This document shows positions 7,109 to 16,157 of a DNA stretch of 35,768 nucleotides, in pieces. Below the pieces are notes generated by a model. That model was not told the DNA's origin, searched no databases, and saw nothing but the letters and a program-made list of their open reading frames with translations. A program made the translations under genes and the position numbers. The stretch's first letter is position 1, and every line of letters begins with the position of its first letter. Source of the DNA: an uncultured Christensenellaceae bacterium. Lineage in GTDB: Bacteria; Bacillota; Clostridia; Christensenellales; Borkfalkiaceae. The DNA lies in NCBI GenBank assembly GCA_910588465.1, contig CAJUOP010000016.1, positions 1 through 35,768 on the forward strand, given 5' to 3'.

Positions 7109-8446
7109 TCACTGAATCGCTTCCAAAATCACTTTCGCCATATAGTCTATCATTTCATCCGTCATGCCGGGATATACTCCCACCCAAAATGTATGATTCA
7201 TAATAAAATCGGTATTTTCAAGAGAACCGACAACACGGTAAGCTTCCGTCCCCCTGATTTCGTTAAAGCAAGGATGTTTAATCAAATTTCCGCTGAATAA
7301 AAGGCGGGTCTGAACGTTATGATCCTCCACATACTTGATGACCATATTCCTCTTTAATCCGCTTTCGGGACGGATCGAAATCAAAAAGCCAAACCAAGAC
7401 GGGTTGCTGTTTTCGGCAGCTTCGGGCAAAATCAATTTATCCTGCACACCTTCCAATGCCTTACGAAGTCTTTCCCAATTATGACGACGACGCACAATAA
7501 ACGAGGGAAACTTTTTGAGTTGTTCACATCCGATTGCCGCTTGCATATCGGTAACTTTCAAGTTATATCCGAAATGACCGTATACATATTTATGGTCATA
7601 CCCTTCCGGCAACTCACCGTACTGTCCGTTAAAGCGGTGTCCGCAGAAATTGTCTCTGCCCGACGGACAGATGCAATCGCGACCCCAGTCGCGATAAGAT
7701 AAAATTAAACGATTCAACAACGGATTATTCGTATAAACACAACCGCCCTCACCCATCGTCATGTGGTGAGGAGGATAAAAACTGCTAGTCCCGATATCCC
7801 CCCATGTTCCCGTAAAACGCGTTTCGCCGTCAATCTTATACTCGGTTCCGAGCGCGTCGCAGTTGTCCTCGACAAGCCAAAGATTATGTTTATCGCAGAA
7901 TTTTTTTACCGCCGACAGATCAAACGGATTTCCGAGCGTATGAGCAATTATAACGGCTTTCGTCTTCTCGGAAAGTGCTTTTTCGAGCATAGTTACATCG
8001 ATATTGTACTGCGGAATCGTAACGTCTACAAACACGGGGATCGCACCATATTGCAATACAGGAGTAACCGTCGTGGGGAAACCGCACGCTACGGTTATCA
8101 CTTCATCCCCTCTTTTAATCCGACGTTCTCCAAGCTCCGGCGCAGTCAAAACAGAAAAAGCAATCAAATTGGCAGACGAGCCGCTGTTGACAAGATGAGC
8201 AAATTTCACGCCGATCCAATCGGCAAATTCCTTTTCAAACCGATCGGAAAATCTTCCCGTCGTCAGCCAAAAATCAAGCGTTGCATCCGTAAGCGCACAC
8301 ATTTCCTTTTCATCGAAAACGCGAGCAGCATACGTGATCCTATCTCCTTCCGTGTAAGGCTTTTTCTTCTCTTTAAATTCATGATAGTATTGCGCCACCA
8401 TATCTTTAATTTTTTCCCGAGCCTGCTCTTCTGTCATGTCTTTCAT
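7109..8446 (-). CDS. rfbH: CDP-6-deoxy-hexulose 3-dehydrase (RfbH/DdhC, E1)
   Basis: This 445-residue fold-type I PLP/PMP enzyme removes the C3 hydroxyl of CDP-4-keto-6-deoxyglucose. The normal Schiff-base lysine is replaced by His227 in SSFYPPHHMTMGEGG, which marks the E1 dehydrase rather than an aminotransferase. Cysteines for the [2Fe-2S] cluster are present: Cys196 (EDNCDALG) and the group Cys258, Cys260, Cys268 (RDCICPSGRDNFCG). The length is typical. It needs an NADH-dependent iron-sulfur flavoreductase partner (RfbI/DdhD, E3), which is not encoded in this island. Its substrate comes from rfbF and rfbG in the same operon. The start is 4 nt after the upstream glycosyltransferase stop. 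Confidence 0.93.
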   Translation of the reverse strand: MKDMTEEQAREKIKDMVAQYYHEFKEKKKPYTEGDRITYAARVFDEKEMCALTDATLDFWLTTGRFSDRFEKEFADWIGVKFAHLVNSGSSANLIAFSVLTAPELGERRIKRGDEVITVACGFPTTVTPVLQYGAIPVFVDVTIPQYNIDVTMLEKALSEKTKAVIIAHTLGNPFDLSAVKKFCDKHNLWLVEDNCDALGTEYKIDGETRFTGTWGDIGTSSFYPPHHMTMGEGGCVYTNNPLLNRLILSYRDWGRDCICPSGRDNFCGHRFNGQYGELPEGYDHKYVYGHFGYNLKVTDMQAAIGCEQLKKFPSFIVRRRHNWERLRKALEGVQDKLILPEAAENSNPSWFGFLISIRPESGLKRNMVIKYVEDHNVQTRLLFSGNLIKHPCFNEIRGTEAYRVVGSLENTDFIMNHTFWVGVYPGMTDEMIDYMAKVILEAIQ

Positions 8447-8450
8447 TTTC

Positions 8451-9437
8451 TTAAATTTCCTCCGAAAATTGTTTATAGTGCGAAATTATATATTGATAAT
8501 ATGTATTCGGTTTTGCTATTTCCTCTTCTTTAAAACGCCAATTCAATTTATGCATAGGAATGCGATTCACAGTAATATCAAAAATGTCCTTATCAAACTC
8601 ATCTAATAATTTATCTTGTAATATATGAACATCACATTGACTAACAGGAATAACTTTGCTCCATTCATTCGGAAATTGTTCAATCGCAAATTCAAACATA
8701 TCATAAATTAACCAATAATCAACCAAAATATTATACTTTCTCCAATATGCATAGAGCAAATCTTTCACAAAAATTAAAATCGGATGATTCTGCATTGAAG
8801 AAATAAACCAACTTTCCGATCGCGTAGCTCTTCCGAATATTTGCGGCCAGACACTTTGAAAAACAAACAAATCGCTTTCAATCATAAACGCAGGCAGTTT
8901 CCCAGTAAAGAATAATGTAGAATCCACCCATATTCCACCATACTTAATAAGTAGCTCTAACCGCAATAAATCGCTAAAATGAGTTCGTGAAAAAATACCC
9001 TTTTTATACTTTTTAATTATATAATCGGGAAATTCCACATAGTTACTATAATTTTCTTCGGTAATAATATTAATCGAATATTCGTCAGAAAACATATCTA
9101 ACAATGATTGATAACATACACGAACTAATTCTGGAGCTTTTTCAATGCCCTGCAACCAACATACCCATATTATCTTGGATTTGGAATGTTGAAGCGAACA
9201 ATTCTCTTCCTTTATTTTTTGTGCAGTAGTATTAATTTGCTTTTTAAACTTTTTACGTAGTTTCGAAATCAATAAACATTCCAAGTATTGAGTTAATGCA
9301 CCTCTTGCACAAATTGCCTGCAACTCTGTCATTCTTCTTTTTCGCATTTTAAGCGAAATAAAATTAAAAATAGTAGGCAAAAAAATTTTTATCTTGTAAA
9401 CACCTTTAAGCGTTTTCATCTTCGTCTTTATACTCAT
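8451..9437 (-). CDS. Glycosyltransferase, capsular polysaccharide synthesis (GT32-like) family
   Basis: This 328-residue protein is of the capsular-polysaccharide-synthesis/GT32 type. Signatures are IIWVCWLQGIEKAP near residue 89, the conserved LLRLELLIKYGGIWVDSTLF with a D-x-(S/T) form of the nucleotide-sugar-binding site, and a WFISSMQNHP segment. It probably transfers one sugar of the repeat unit on the cytoplasmic face of the membrane. The chosen start lies inside the end of the flippase gene (32-bp overlap) and has AGAGGA about 7 nt upstream. A second in-frame ATG six codons later is also possible. Very AT-rich, like its neighbours. Confidence 0.8.
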   Translation of the reverse strand: MSIKTKMKTLKGVYKIKIFLPTIFNFISLKMRKRRMTELQAICARGALTQYLECLLISKLRKKFKKQINTTAQKIKEENCSLQHSKSKIIWVCWLQGIEKAPELVRVCYQSLLDMFSDEYSINIITEENYSNYVEFPDYIIKKYKKGIFSRTHFSDLLRLELLIKYGGIWVDSTLFFTGKLPAFMIESDLFVFQSVWPQIFGRATRSESWFISSMQNHPILIFVKDLLYAYWRKYNILVDYWLIYDMFEFAIEQFPNEWSKVIPVSQCDVHILQDKLLDEFDKDIFDITVNRIPMHKLNWRFKEEEIAKPNTYYQYIISHYKQFSEEI

Positions 9438-11028
9438 CTTCCTTTTCCTCTTTTTCTACGTTATGGAGTTTATCATCAAATTCTTTTTGATAAATATCAA
9501 TATCCGTCATTTCCCTTTTATCACCTTGATTCTGTAATATTCTTTTTCCGCAAAATAATGTAGCGAGTATTTTTTTTAACTTTTGTAATAATTCAAATAA
9601 AAATTTATCTCGTAATATGAATAAAACCAAAAAATATAAAACCACTCCCACTGTGGCAATAACAATAAATTCCCAAACGGAATAATGCATAAAATGCTGC
9701 ATTAAAAACATAATTCCAAACATTGCACAGGCAGCAAGAATATATTTCCATGACATTATAAATATTTTTCGCACGGAGATTTTTTCTTTTTTATATAATA
9801 TTGTCATAAAAACCATTGCAATACAAATCATTATTTCCGTTAATGCTGTTGCAACTGCTGCACCAATTGCACCATATTTGGGGATCATTAAATAATTAAC
9901 AAAAATATTAACCGTAGCCCCAATCCCTACAGCAATCGTCCAAAATAATTCTTTTTTTATTGCAATAAATCGTTCTCCTAAAATAACACTAAATCCTGCA
10001 ACGACCAAACGAATCGCCATAATTTGTAATAACAGTGGTACTTCGGCATATCCCTCTCCAAAAAACCAAGAAGAAAAATTATTTGACAATACTAAAAATC
10101 CTACTAATAAAGGCAAGGAAACAAACCATACATAATTACTTGTAGAATAAATATGTTGATTCATACCTTCTATATTTCCTATCTCATAATCATGCGAATT
10201 TCTTGGCAGCATTACACCGGAAACCAATGTAACCACAATTTGTGCAACACTATTTATTTTGTAGGCCTGTTCATAACATCCATTATCATAATCAGGATTC
10301 AATGATAGCAACCCTATCATTGTTTTATCAAACGTTGTAAATAAAGTAGTAATAACTGTAGGGATAAAGATAATGATTGTCGGAATAATATGTTTCCAAG
10401 GCTTTAAATTTTTTATATTAACAAATTTAACATAACGAAATGCTGTCGTCCACATTATTAAATTAGATAATAATGTGGTAACAGCAATACATAATACATA
10501 TACCCAAACGTCATTTTCTGTTCTAACAAATACAAAAATACAGATGAGACCGCTAAACTTTAAAAATATAGATCTTATTGCAACAGATCCAAAATCCTCA
10601 CTGCCATAATATAAAAATTGAATATCAAAAACGACAGCAACTATTTGAATTACCATCAGCAGCATTAAAAAATTGTATTTCTCTCCGAAACCTACAGTAA
10701 ATAGTATTACAAAATATATTATCAATGAAATAACGGTAGAAATAATTCTAACAATAAAAAGTTCCCAAAAGACAATACTTTTATTTTCTTTATCGTCTTG
10801 ATTTCTTGCAATCTCCCTTTGTCCATAAATTGCAAAACCCAAACTGGAAAATAGAACAAAATACGAATTAATAGAACTGCAAAAACTAATTTGCCCATTT
10901 CCCACTTCATGCAATACGCGCGCTAAATATGGCGTCGTAATGATAGGAATCAATAAAGTTAATAATTGACTGATTAAGTTGAAAATAAAGTTGGCTTTTA
11001 ATCCATACTTTTTGGCTGTTTTAACCAT
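9406..11028 (-). CDS. wzx: Oligosaccharide flippase, Wzx-like (MOP superfamily)
   Basis: This 540-residue polytopic membrane protein has about 12-14 hydrophobic helices spread over residues 12-490. The N-terminal region NFIFNLISQLLTLLIPIITTPYLARVL is typical of Wzx/RfbX flippases, which move lipid-linked repeat units across the cytoplasmic membrane. The last 50 residues are highly acidic and lysine-rich, forming a cytoplasmic tail not usual for the family. The start ATG overlaps the rfbG stop by one base (TAATG), and the tail overlaps the next glycosyltransferase gene. It pairs with the Wzy polymerase in this operon. Confidence 0.88.
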   Translation of the reverse strand: MVKTAKKYGLKANFIFNLISQLLTLLIPIITTPYLARVLHEVGNGQISFCSSINSYFVLFSSLGFAIYGQREIARNQDDKENKSIVFWELFIVRIISTVISLIIYFVILFTVGFGEKYNFLMLLMVIQIVAVVFDIQFLYYGSEDFGSVAIRSIFLKFSGLICIFVFVRTENDVWVYVLCIAVTTLLSNLIMWTTAFRYVKFVNIKNLKPWKHIIPTIIIFIPTVITTLFTTFDKTMIGLLSLNPDYDNGCYEQAYKINSVAQIVVTLVSGVMLPRNSHDYEIGNIEGMNQHIYSTSNYVWFVSLPLLVGFLVLSNNFSSWFFGEGYAEVPLLLQIMAIRLVVAGFSVILGERFIAIKKELFWTIAVGIGATVNIFVNYLMIPKYGAIGAAVATALTEIMICIAMVFMTILYKKEKISVRKIFIMSWKYILAACAMFGIMFLMQHFMHYSVWEFIVIATVGVVLYFLVLFILRDKFLFELLQKLKKILATLFCGKRILQNQGDKREMTDIDIYQKEFDDKLHNVEKEEKEDEYKDEDENA

Positions 11029-12083
11029 TATTTTAAAAACTCTTTTATCTCTTTTTCCATTTCCAGCGGAATTTTTTCGGGCGACGTAAAGTAAACCTTA
11101 GTCCAATCAACAATTTTTTGAATCGTCTCCCGAATGTGCCAACGCGGCTTCCAGCCGAATATTTGTTTAATTTTAGAATTATCAAGTTTTAAAAAAGATG
11201 CTTCGTGAGGACCGCCATCGTACTTATTACTCCAAGTAAGCCCATCCCCCCAAAGATCACAAAAAAGAGTTGTCAATTTACCTGTATTCACGCAATCACA
11301 ATCATCTGGACCGACATTATAATATCCTGAAAACAAGCTATTTTGGTACTGTTTTTCCGCAATTATAAGGTAAAGAACAAGTGGTTCCAAAACGTGTTGA
11401 TAAGGTCTTGTAGAATACGGATTCCGTACAACGATTTGCTCTCCTTTTTCGATAGCGCGAATACAATCAGGAATAATCCGATCGTGCGCGAAGTCACCAC
11501 CGCCTATCACATTCCCTGCGCGAGCAGTAGAGATTGCACATCTCTTGTCTAAAAAAAACGATTTTTTATAACTATGCGTAACAAGCTCGCTACAAGATTT
11601 AGAATTGCTATACGGATCGAACCCATCTAAGGGCTCGTTCTCCCGAAACGCATGATCCGGCTGGTCATCATTAAAGTAAACTTTGTCTGTTGTTACGTTC
11701 AAAAAACTTTTCACACAAGAAGACAAACGCACGCACTCTAATATATTTACCGTACCCATTACGTTCGTATCATAAGTATAACGCGGCGCCTTGTAGGAAT
11801 CTCTTACAATGGGCTGCGCCGCCAAATGAAAGACAATCTCCGGACTATATTCGTCAAAAACAGTTTTTAAAGCATCATAATTACGAATATCCCCTATTAT
11901 TGATACGATATCTTTTTCAATTTCAGATAGCGTAAACAAATTAGGCTTAGTCGGCGGATTTAAAGAGTAGCCAATCACTTTCGCACCGACGCCCACCAGT
12001 ATTTTACAGAGCCAGGCACCTTTAAAACCTGTATGACCTGTAATCAAAACAGTTTTGTTTTTATAAAAAGATAAATCAATCAT
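11028..12083 (-). CDS. rfbG: CDP-glucose 4,6-dehydratase
   Basis: This 351-residue extended SDR converts CDP-glucose to CDP-4-keto-6-deoxyglucose. It has the NAD motif GHTGFKG near residues 16-22, FHLAAQPIVRDSY, the TTDKVY catalytic segment and the YSNSKSCSE active-site Tyr/Lys. These residues separate the CDP-glucose enzyme from dTDP-glucose dehydratases. The length matches RfbG/DdhB. Its ATG follows directly on the rfbF stop codon (TAAATG) with GGGAG upstream, so the two are co-translated. The product feeds RfbH. Confidence 0.92.
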   Translation of the reverse strand: MIDLSFYKNKTVLITGHTGFKGAWLCKILVGVGAKVIGYSLNPPTKPNLFTLSEIEKDIVSIIGDIRNYDALKTVFDEYSPEIVFHLAAQPIVRDSYKAPRYTYDTNVMGTVNILECVRLSSCVKSFLNVTTDKVYFNDDQPDHAFRENEPLDGFDPYSNSKSCSELVTHSYKKSFFLDKRCAISTARAGNVIGGGDFAHDRIIPDCIRAIEKGEQIVVRNPYSTRPYQHVLEPLVLYLIIAEKQYQNSLFSGYYNVGPDDCDCVNTGKLTTLFCDLWGDGLTWSNKYDGGPHEASFLKLDNSKIKQIFGWKPRWHIRETIQKIVDWTKVYFTSPEKIPLEMEKEIKEFLK

Positions 12084-12866
12084 TTAATTCTCCCAAACCT
12101 TCCAAGGAGCTTTTCCCGAATCCCACATTTTATTAAGCAAATCCAACTCACGTTTGGTATCCATGCATTGCCAAAATCCTTTATGCTTGTACGACATAAG
12201 CTGTCCCGCAGCAGCAAGCTTTACAAGGGGCTCGCGCTCAAATATCGTACCGTCATTACCGATATATTTAAAAATCTCAGGATTCAACACCATGTATCCC
12301 GCATTGATCGGCGCCCCGTCGTTCGCACTCTTTTCTCGAAACGAATGAACGGCATTGTCGCCCCCGATATCCAAGACACCTTTCTGCTGTTCGAGCATAA
12401 CGGCAGTAAGAGTCGCAATTTTGCCGTGCGACTGATGGAATTTTACAAGCTCAGAAATATTAACGTCGCAAACGCCGTCCCCGTACGTCATCATAAACGG
12501 TTCGTTTCCGATATATGATTGTATTCTTTTAATTCGTCCCCCCGTCATGGTATTCAAACCGGTATCTACAACCGTGACCTTCCACGGTTCGCAGTGCTGA
12601 TTGTGAATGATCATATCGTTTTTACTTTTCGTAAAATCAAACGTAATATCGCTGTTATGTAAAAAATAGTCCGCAAACCATTCTTTAACAACGTGCTGCT
12701 TATATCCGGCGCAAATAATAAACTCATTAAATCCGTAATGAGAGTATTCTTTCATGATATGCCAAAGAATCGGCTTTCCACCGATTTCGATCATAGGCTT
12801 CGGTTTAAATTGACTCTCTTCCGAAATGCGAGTTCCATACCCGCCCGCAAGTAAAACAACTTTCAT
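12084..12866 (-). CDS. rfbF: Glucose-1-phosphate cytidylyltransferase
   Basis: This 260-residue nucleotidyltransferase makes CDP-glucose from CTP and glucose 1-phosphate. The signature LAGGYGTRISEES is at residues 6-18, with KPKPMIEIGGKPILWHI after it, YGDGVCDVN as the metal-binding Asp site and NAGYMVL further on. This set is characteristic of RfbF/DdhA and distinct from the dTDP- and UDP-linked enzymes. The ATG has AGGGG upstream. It starts the CDP-sugar branch of the operon. Confidence 0.93.
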   Translation of the reverse strand: MKVVLLAGGYGTRISEESQFKPKPMIEIGGKPILWHIMKEYSHYGFNEFIICAGYKQHVVKEWFADYFLHNSDITFDFTKSKNDMIIHNQHCEPWKVTVVDTGLNTMTGGRIKRIQSYIGNEPFMMTYGDGVCDVNISELVKFHQSHGKIATLTAVMLEQQKGVLDIGGDNAVHSFREKSANDGAPINAGYMVLNPEIFKYIGNDGTIFEREPLVKLAAAGQLMSYKHKGFWQCMDTKRELDLLNKMWDSGKAPWKVWEN

Positions 12867-12879
12867 TGTAATCCCCTTT

Positions 12880-13908
12880 CTATATTTCGCCTTTCTTTCG
12901 TCTTATTTTACGATAAAGCGGACGAACGCATTTATAAATGAGCTTCGCGATCCAAGCAGGACAAAACACATAAGGTCTTAACTTACGCTGCGCCCGTTTA
13001 TGTCTCAGCAAAACCGGCTTTGCATACGATTTATAGTATTCTTTCCAAAACTTATTTGCATTCGCCTTTATACGAATAATACTTCCACGCCAAGATTTAC
13101 AAAGAAAATCCGTATATATCTTATCCATCAATTCTTTATCATAACCGAATCTTGGTGCTACTTCGCAAAAAACATACTCTTCTCTCTGTCCGAAAACCAA
13201 TAATATTTCTTGAGGTCTTGTCCAAAATACTGTGTTTTCTATTGCACTGTCCTGTGCAATGCAGGGATTAACAAAAACTCCAAACTTTGTATTTTCGTTT
13301 TTCGTCGCTTCAAACACAATACATGTATGCATAAAAGAAGTATTAGAATATTTAATGGGATCCACAACCTGCTCAAACGCATCGTGTCGCAATAAAAAGG
13401 CACTCATATATGTAATTCTATCTCGTGCAACCTGCATTAACAAAGATTTATCACTTGTTACAAAAGATTGTTTTTCGGCTAAAAACGGCTTTGAACAGTG
13501 ATGAATGTCAACGTAATCTCCTTCAAAAAAAACATGATTTAAAAAAACTAATGAACAATCTATTTTTGTTTCTTCCAAAAAGTCCAAAAGCGATAAAAGA
13601 GATTTTTCCACAAGCAAATCGTCATCCCCAAGAAGAAGTACATATTTGCCGGTAGCCAAGTTATAACACTGTAAAAAATTGGCATCAGGTCCAATATTTT
13701 TCGCATTTCTAACGTATTTCAATTGTGGATATTTAATCTTAAATTCTTCTGCAATCGCCTGCGTGTTATCTGCAGAAGCGTTGTCTGAAACGAGTATCTC
13801 CACTCGTTCATCATATTGTATAAAAATTGAATTAAGCGCTCTTATTAAAAATGCCGCACGATTATACGTAGGGATTGCAATCGTTAATAAAGTATTATTG
13901 ACGTTCAA
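12880..13908 (-). CDS. Glycosyltransferase family 2
   Basis: This GT-A glycosyltransferase has the N-terminal LTIAIPTYNRAAFL, the VSDNASADNT segment and the metal-binding GDDDL. I place the start at the TTG at 13908 (342 residues). A perfect AAGGAG lies 7 nt before it, whereas the longer frame to 13938 begins with another TTG and lacks such a site. With this start it overlaps the end of the wzy gene by 14 bp. The last 60 residues are rich in Arg and Lys with aromatic residues and probably bind the membrane surface. It likely adds one sugar of the repeat unit. Donor and linkage are unknown. Confidence 0.82.
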   Translation of the reverse strand: MNVNNTLLTIAIPTYNRAAFLIRALNSIFIQYDERVEILVSDNASADNTQAIAEEFKIKYPQLKYVRNAKNIGPDANFLQCYNLATGKYVLLLGDDDLLVEKSLLSLLDFLEETKIDCSLVFLNHVFFEGDYVDIHHCSKPFLAEKQSFVTSDKSLLMQVARDRITYMSAFLLRHDAFEQVVDPIKYSNTSFMHTCIVFEATKNENTKFGVFVNPCIAQDSAIENTVFWTRPQEILLVFGQREEYVFCEVAPRFGYDKELMDKIYTDFLCKSWRGSIIRIKANANKFWKEYYKSYAKPVLLRHKRAQRKLRPYVFCPAWIAKLIYKCVRPLYRKIRRKKGEI

Positions 13909-15124
13909 TTTTTTTCTCCTTATTGTAGCAATAAGCAATAAAAAATGTTAAAGAAAAATATAATGTATAGCACATATATAAATCCAGGGTAAACATATGC
14001 ATTAAAAAAACAACGATAACACATACGAAAAAAACACTATTTTTTGTTTGAAACCGATTCAAACGTCCCAAAGCAAAGTATAACATTTGAACAAAAAAAC
14101 CGACCATGCCCAAAGTTCCTATCGCTCCATACATTAAAAACGTAATTACAAAGGTATTTTCTATCGGATAAAATCCATTTTTAATATAACCGTAAACGCC
14201 TCTACCAAAAAAATAATCAACCCCACTCATGGTATCCAATCCCATCTGCCAGTGCATAACTCGAATATCCATGGAGGCATCTGATGAACCACTTAAATAT
14301 TTACCAATTTTATTAATGTATTGGTTAATTATATTTTCTGTCATATTCGGAAAGATAAAGTAAGCAAGAGCTACTCCACTAATACACACTACAATGAAAA
14401 GCAACAGATTTAATTTAATATTTTTTGCTTGATGGTTTAAAAGCGCATAGATTATTAAAATTATAAATATAAAACTTACTGCAAGAAGTCCTGTATTTGA
14501 TGTAGCCATAAAAATACAAAACATAAAAACAACAAGTAGTATTCTTTCTTTCGCATTACTTGCATATATCATCAAATAAATAAACGCCAAAAGAACAGGA
14601 AAAATTGCAATTGGAGGCTGTCCTACAGTAACTCGCCCCCCGTAATGCCCCTCAGGCATATTGGCGTTCGGCATATTTACCGAAACAATTGGATTGTCAA
14701 CAAAATATCCGAACACATTTACGAAACATAATAGTATTGCCCCTATAATATAATATTTAATAAATTTATCCAGTCTAACGCTAAAAATGCGGTCCCAATT
14801 AAAAAATAAAAGTACAAGTATAAAAATTTCGAGAAATTTAAAACAAGCTATCAAAAGTTCTCTCATGGAATAGTTTGCGTTTAAAAAACCGAGCACCGAA
14901 AAACAAATAGCTGAAGCCGCCCAAAGATAAAAAAAACCGCCTATTCGTTTGGGAAATTTAATTATAGATAAATTAATAATGAATAAAATATAAATAGCAA
15001 TATCTTTCAAATAACCAAAAGATATCGGTAATTTCGTATAATTTCTTGCTACATCAAATAATCCAAAAAACAGCAAGATAAAAAGCAGAAAACTATTCAA
15101 TTTGGCTAATTTGCTCTTTCCCAT
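13895..15124 (-). CDS. wzy: O-antigen polymerase, Wzy-like membrane protein
   Basis: This 409-residue polytopic protein has about 11 or 12 hydrophobic segments and a larger extracellular loop in the region of residues 255-320 (MTENIINQYINKIGKY and MDIRVMHWQMG). The pattern fits the O-antigen ligase/polymerase superfamily: a long hydrophilic loop followed by a FGRGVYGY-type turn. Sequence conservation in this family is poor, so the call rests on topology and on its place next to wzx and the glycosyltransferases. It is expected to polymerise the repeat units on the outer face of the membrane. Confidence 0.78.
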   Translation of the reverse strand: MGKSKLAKLNSFLLFILLFFGLFDVARNYTKLPISFGYLKDIAIYILFIINLSIIKFPKRIGGFFYLWAASAICFSVLGFLNANYSMRELLIACFKFLEIFILVLLFFNWDRIFSVRLDKFIKYYIIGAILLCFVNVFGYFVDNPIVSVNMPNANMPEGHYGGRVTVGQPPIAIFPVLLAFIYLMIYASNAKERILLVVFMFCIFMATSNTGLLAVSFIFIILIIYALLNHQAKNIKLNLLLFIVVCISGVALAYFIFPNMTENIINQYINKIGKYLSGSSDASMDIRVMHWQMGLDTMSGVDYFFGRGVYGYIKNGFYPIENTFVITFLMYGAIGTLGMVGFFVQMLYFALGRLNRFQTKNSVFFVCVIVVFLMHMFTLDLYMCYTLYFSLTFFIAYCYNKEKKIERQ

Positions 15125-15137
15125 CTACTTAACTCGC

Positions 15138-16157
15138 TCAGTTTAAAACATGTTCAAATAAATTTCCAACATATTTTTTGCAACTATATTTATCAATAAT
15201 TATATCTTTGCAATCGATCCAATCTGCAAAATCTTGAATTAACTTAGTCAATTCTATTTCATCCTTAAAAAACTTCACTGGAAAATCGCCGTAGATTTCT
15301 TTAAAAACCTCTATATCAGACAAAATAGGCTGCGTACCTAAATAAAGCGCCTCCAAAGGAGGAAGTCCGAATCCTTCATACACAGACGGCTGCACCAAAT
15401 ACTTTGCCTTCTGAATTTCATCAAACAGCGTGTCGTTATCGATCCTTCCGGTAAATTCCACATTCGGGTATTCCGTTTCGTTAATTTCAAGCCCCGTTAA
15501 AAATCCGCTTTTTTCTCCTATGATCTTTAACGTCATGGTGGAATCATTCACTTTCGAAAAAGCACTTAAAAGCGTATTTAACCCTTTGTGTCTTTTCACA
15601 TTCCCTACAAAAACAATCGTATTTTCTTTTTTTTCTGCTTTATGGGTTTTACCGTATTCCAAAACGTCGCCGGACAAACCGTTATAATTGACGTAACACT
15701 TATTAGAATAGCGTTTAAAATAATGTTCGCACCTCGATTTGGTAAATGCCGATACGCAAGCAATGCTTTTCGATTTTTTCATACAACGTTTTAGAAGCGT
15801 CTTTTTGATAAGATAATCTACTTTTCCGTTCACCGTTTCCTTAACGTCAAGAAAAATCAAATCGTGCATGACGGAATGAATCGGTATTTTAATTCCAAAC
15901 GGAATAATAAAATTCGGAATAATGACACAATCACACTCTCGATTAATTCTTTTTTTATTAAAATGAAGCAAGCCCTTTTTAGAAAAAGGGTTAGTTTCAT
16001 CTTGAAGAACAATCGCATGCGAATATTTTTCTAAAAGCAATTCTTTTCCAATTAAATAAATTTTATGTTGAGTATAATCCAAATTATTAATAATGCCCTC
16101 TAATGCACGCCCAATCCCAGACATACCCAAATATCTACAATCCACGGCTATATTCAT
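15138..16157 (-). CDS. Glycosyltransferase family 4 (GT-B fold)
   Basis: This 339-residue GT4 enzyme has the N-terminal acceptor domain MNIAVDCRYLGMSGIGR, the FVGNVKRHKGLNTLL donor-domain opening and the retaining-enzyme E-x7-E motif EGFGLPPLEAL. It overlaps the preceding GT4 gene by 4 bp (ATGA). It should add a sugar with retention of configuration. With a heptose pathway in the same operon, GDP-heptose is one plausible donor, but nothing in the sequence proves it. Confidence 0.85.
   Translation of the reverse strand: MNIAVDCRYLGMSGIGRALEGIINNLDYTQHKIYLIGKELLLEKYSHAIVLQDETNPFSKKGLLHFNKKRINRECDCVIIPNFIIPFGIKIPIHSVMHDLIFLDVKETVNGKVDYLIKKTLLKRCMKKSKSIACVSAFTKSRCEHYFKRYSNKCYVNYNGLSGDVLEYGKTHKAEKKENTIVFVGNVKRHKGLNTLLSAFSKVNDSTMTLKIIGEKSGFLTGLEINETEYPNVEFTGRIDNDTLFDEIQKAKYLVQPSVYEGFGLPPLEALYLGTQPILSDIEVFKEIYGDFPVKFFKDEIELTKLIQDFADWIDCKDIIIDKYSCKKYVGNLFEHVLN

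Noticed and set aside
7109..8446. Ordinary PLP aminotransferase (DegT/ArnB type)
   Set aside because: The Schiff-base lysine is replaced by His and iron-sulfur cysteines are present, which identify the RfbH/E1 dehydrase.
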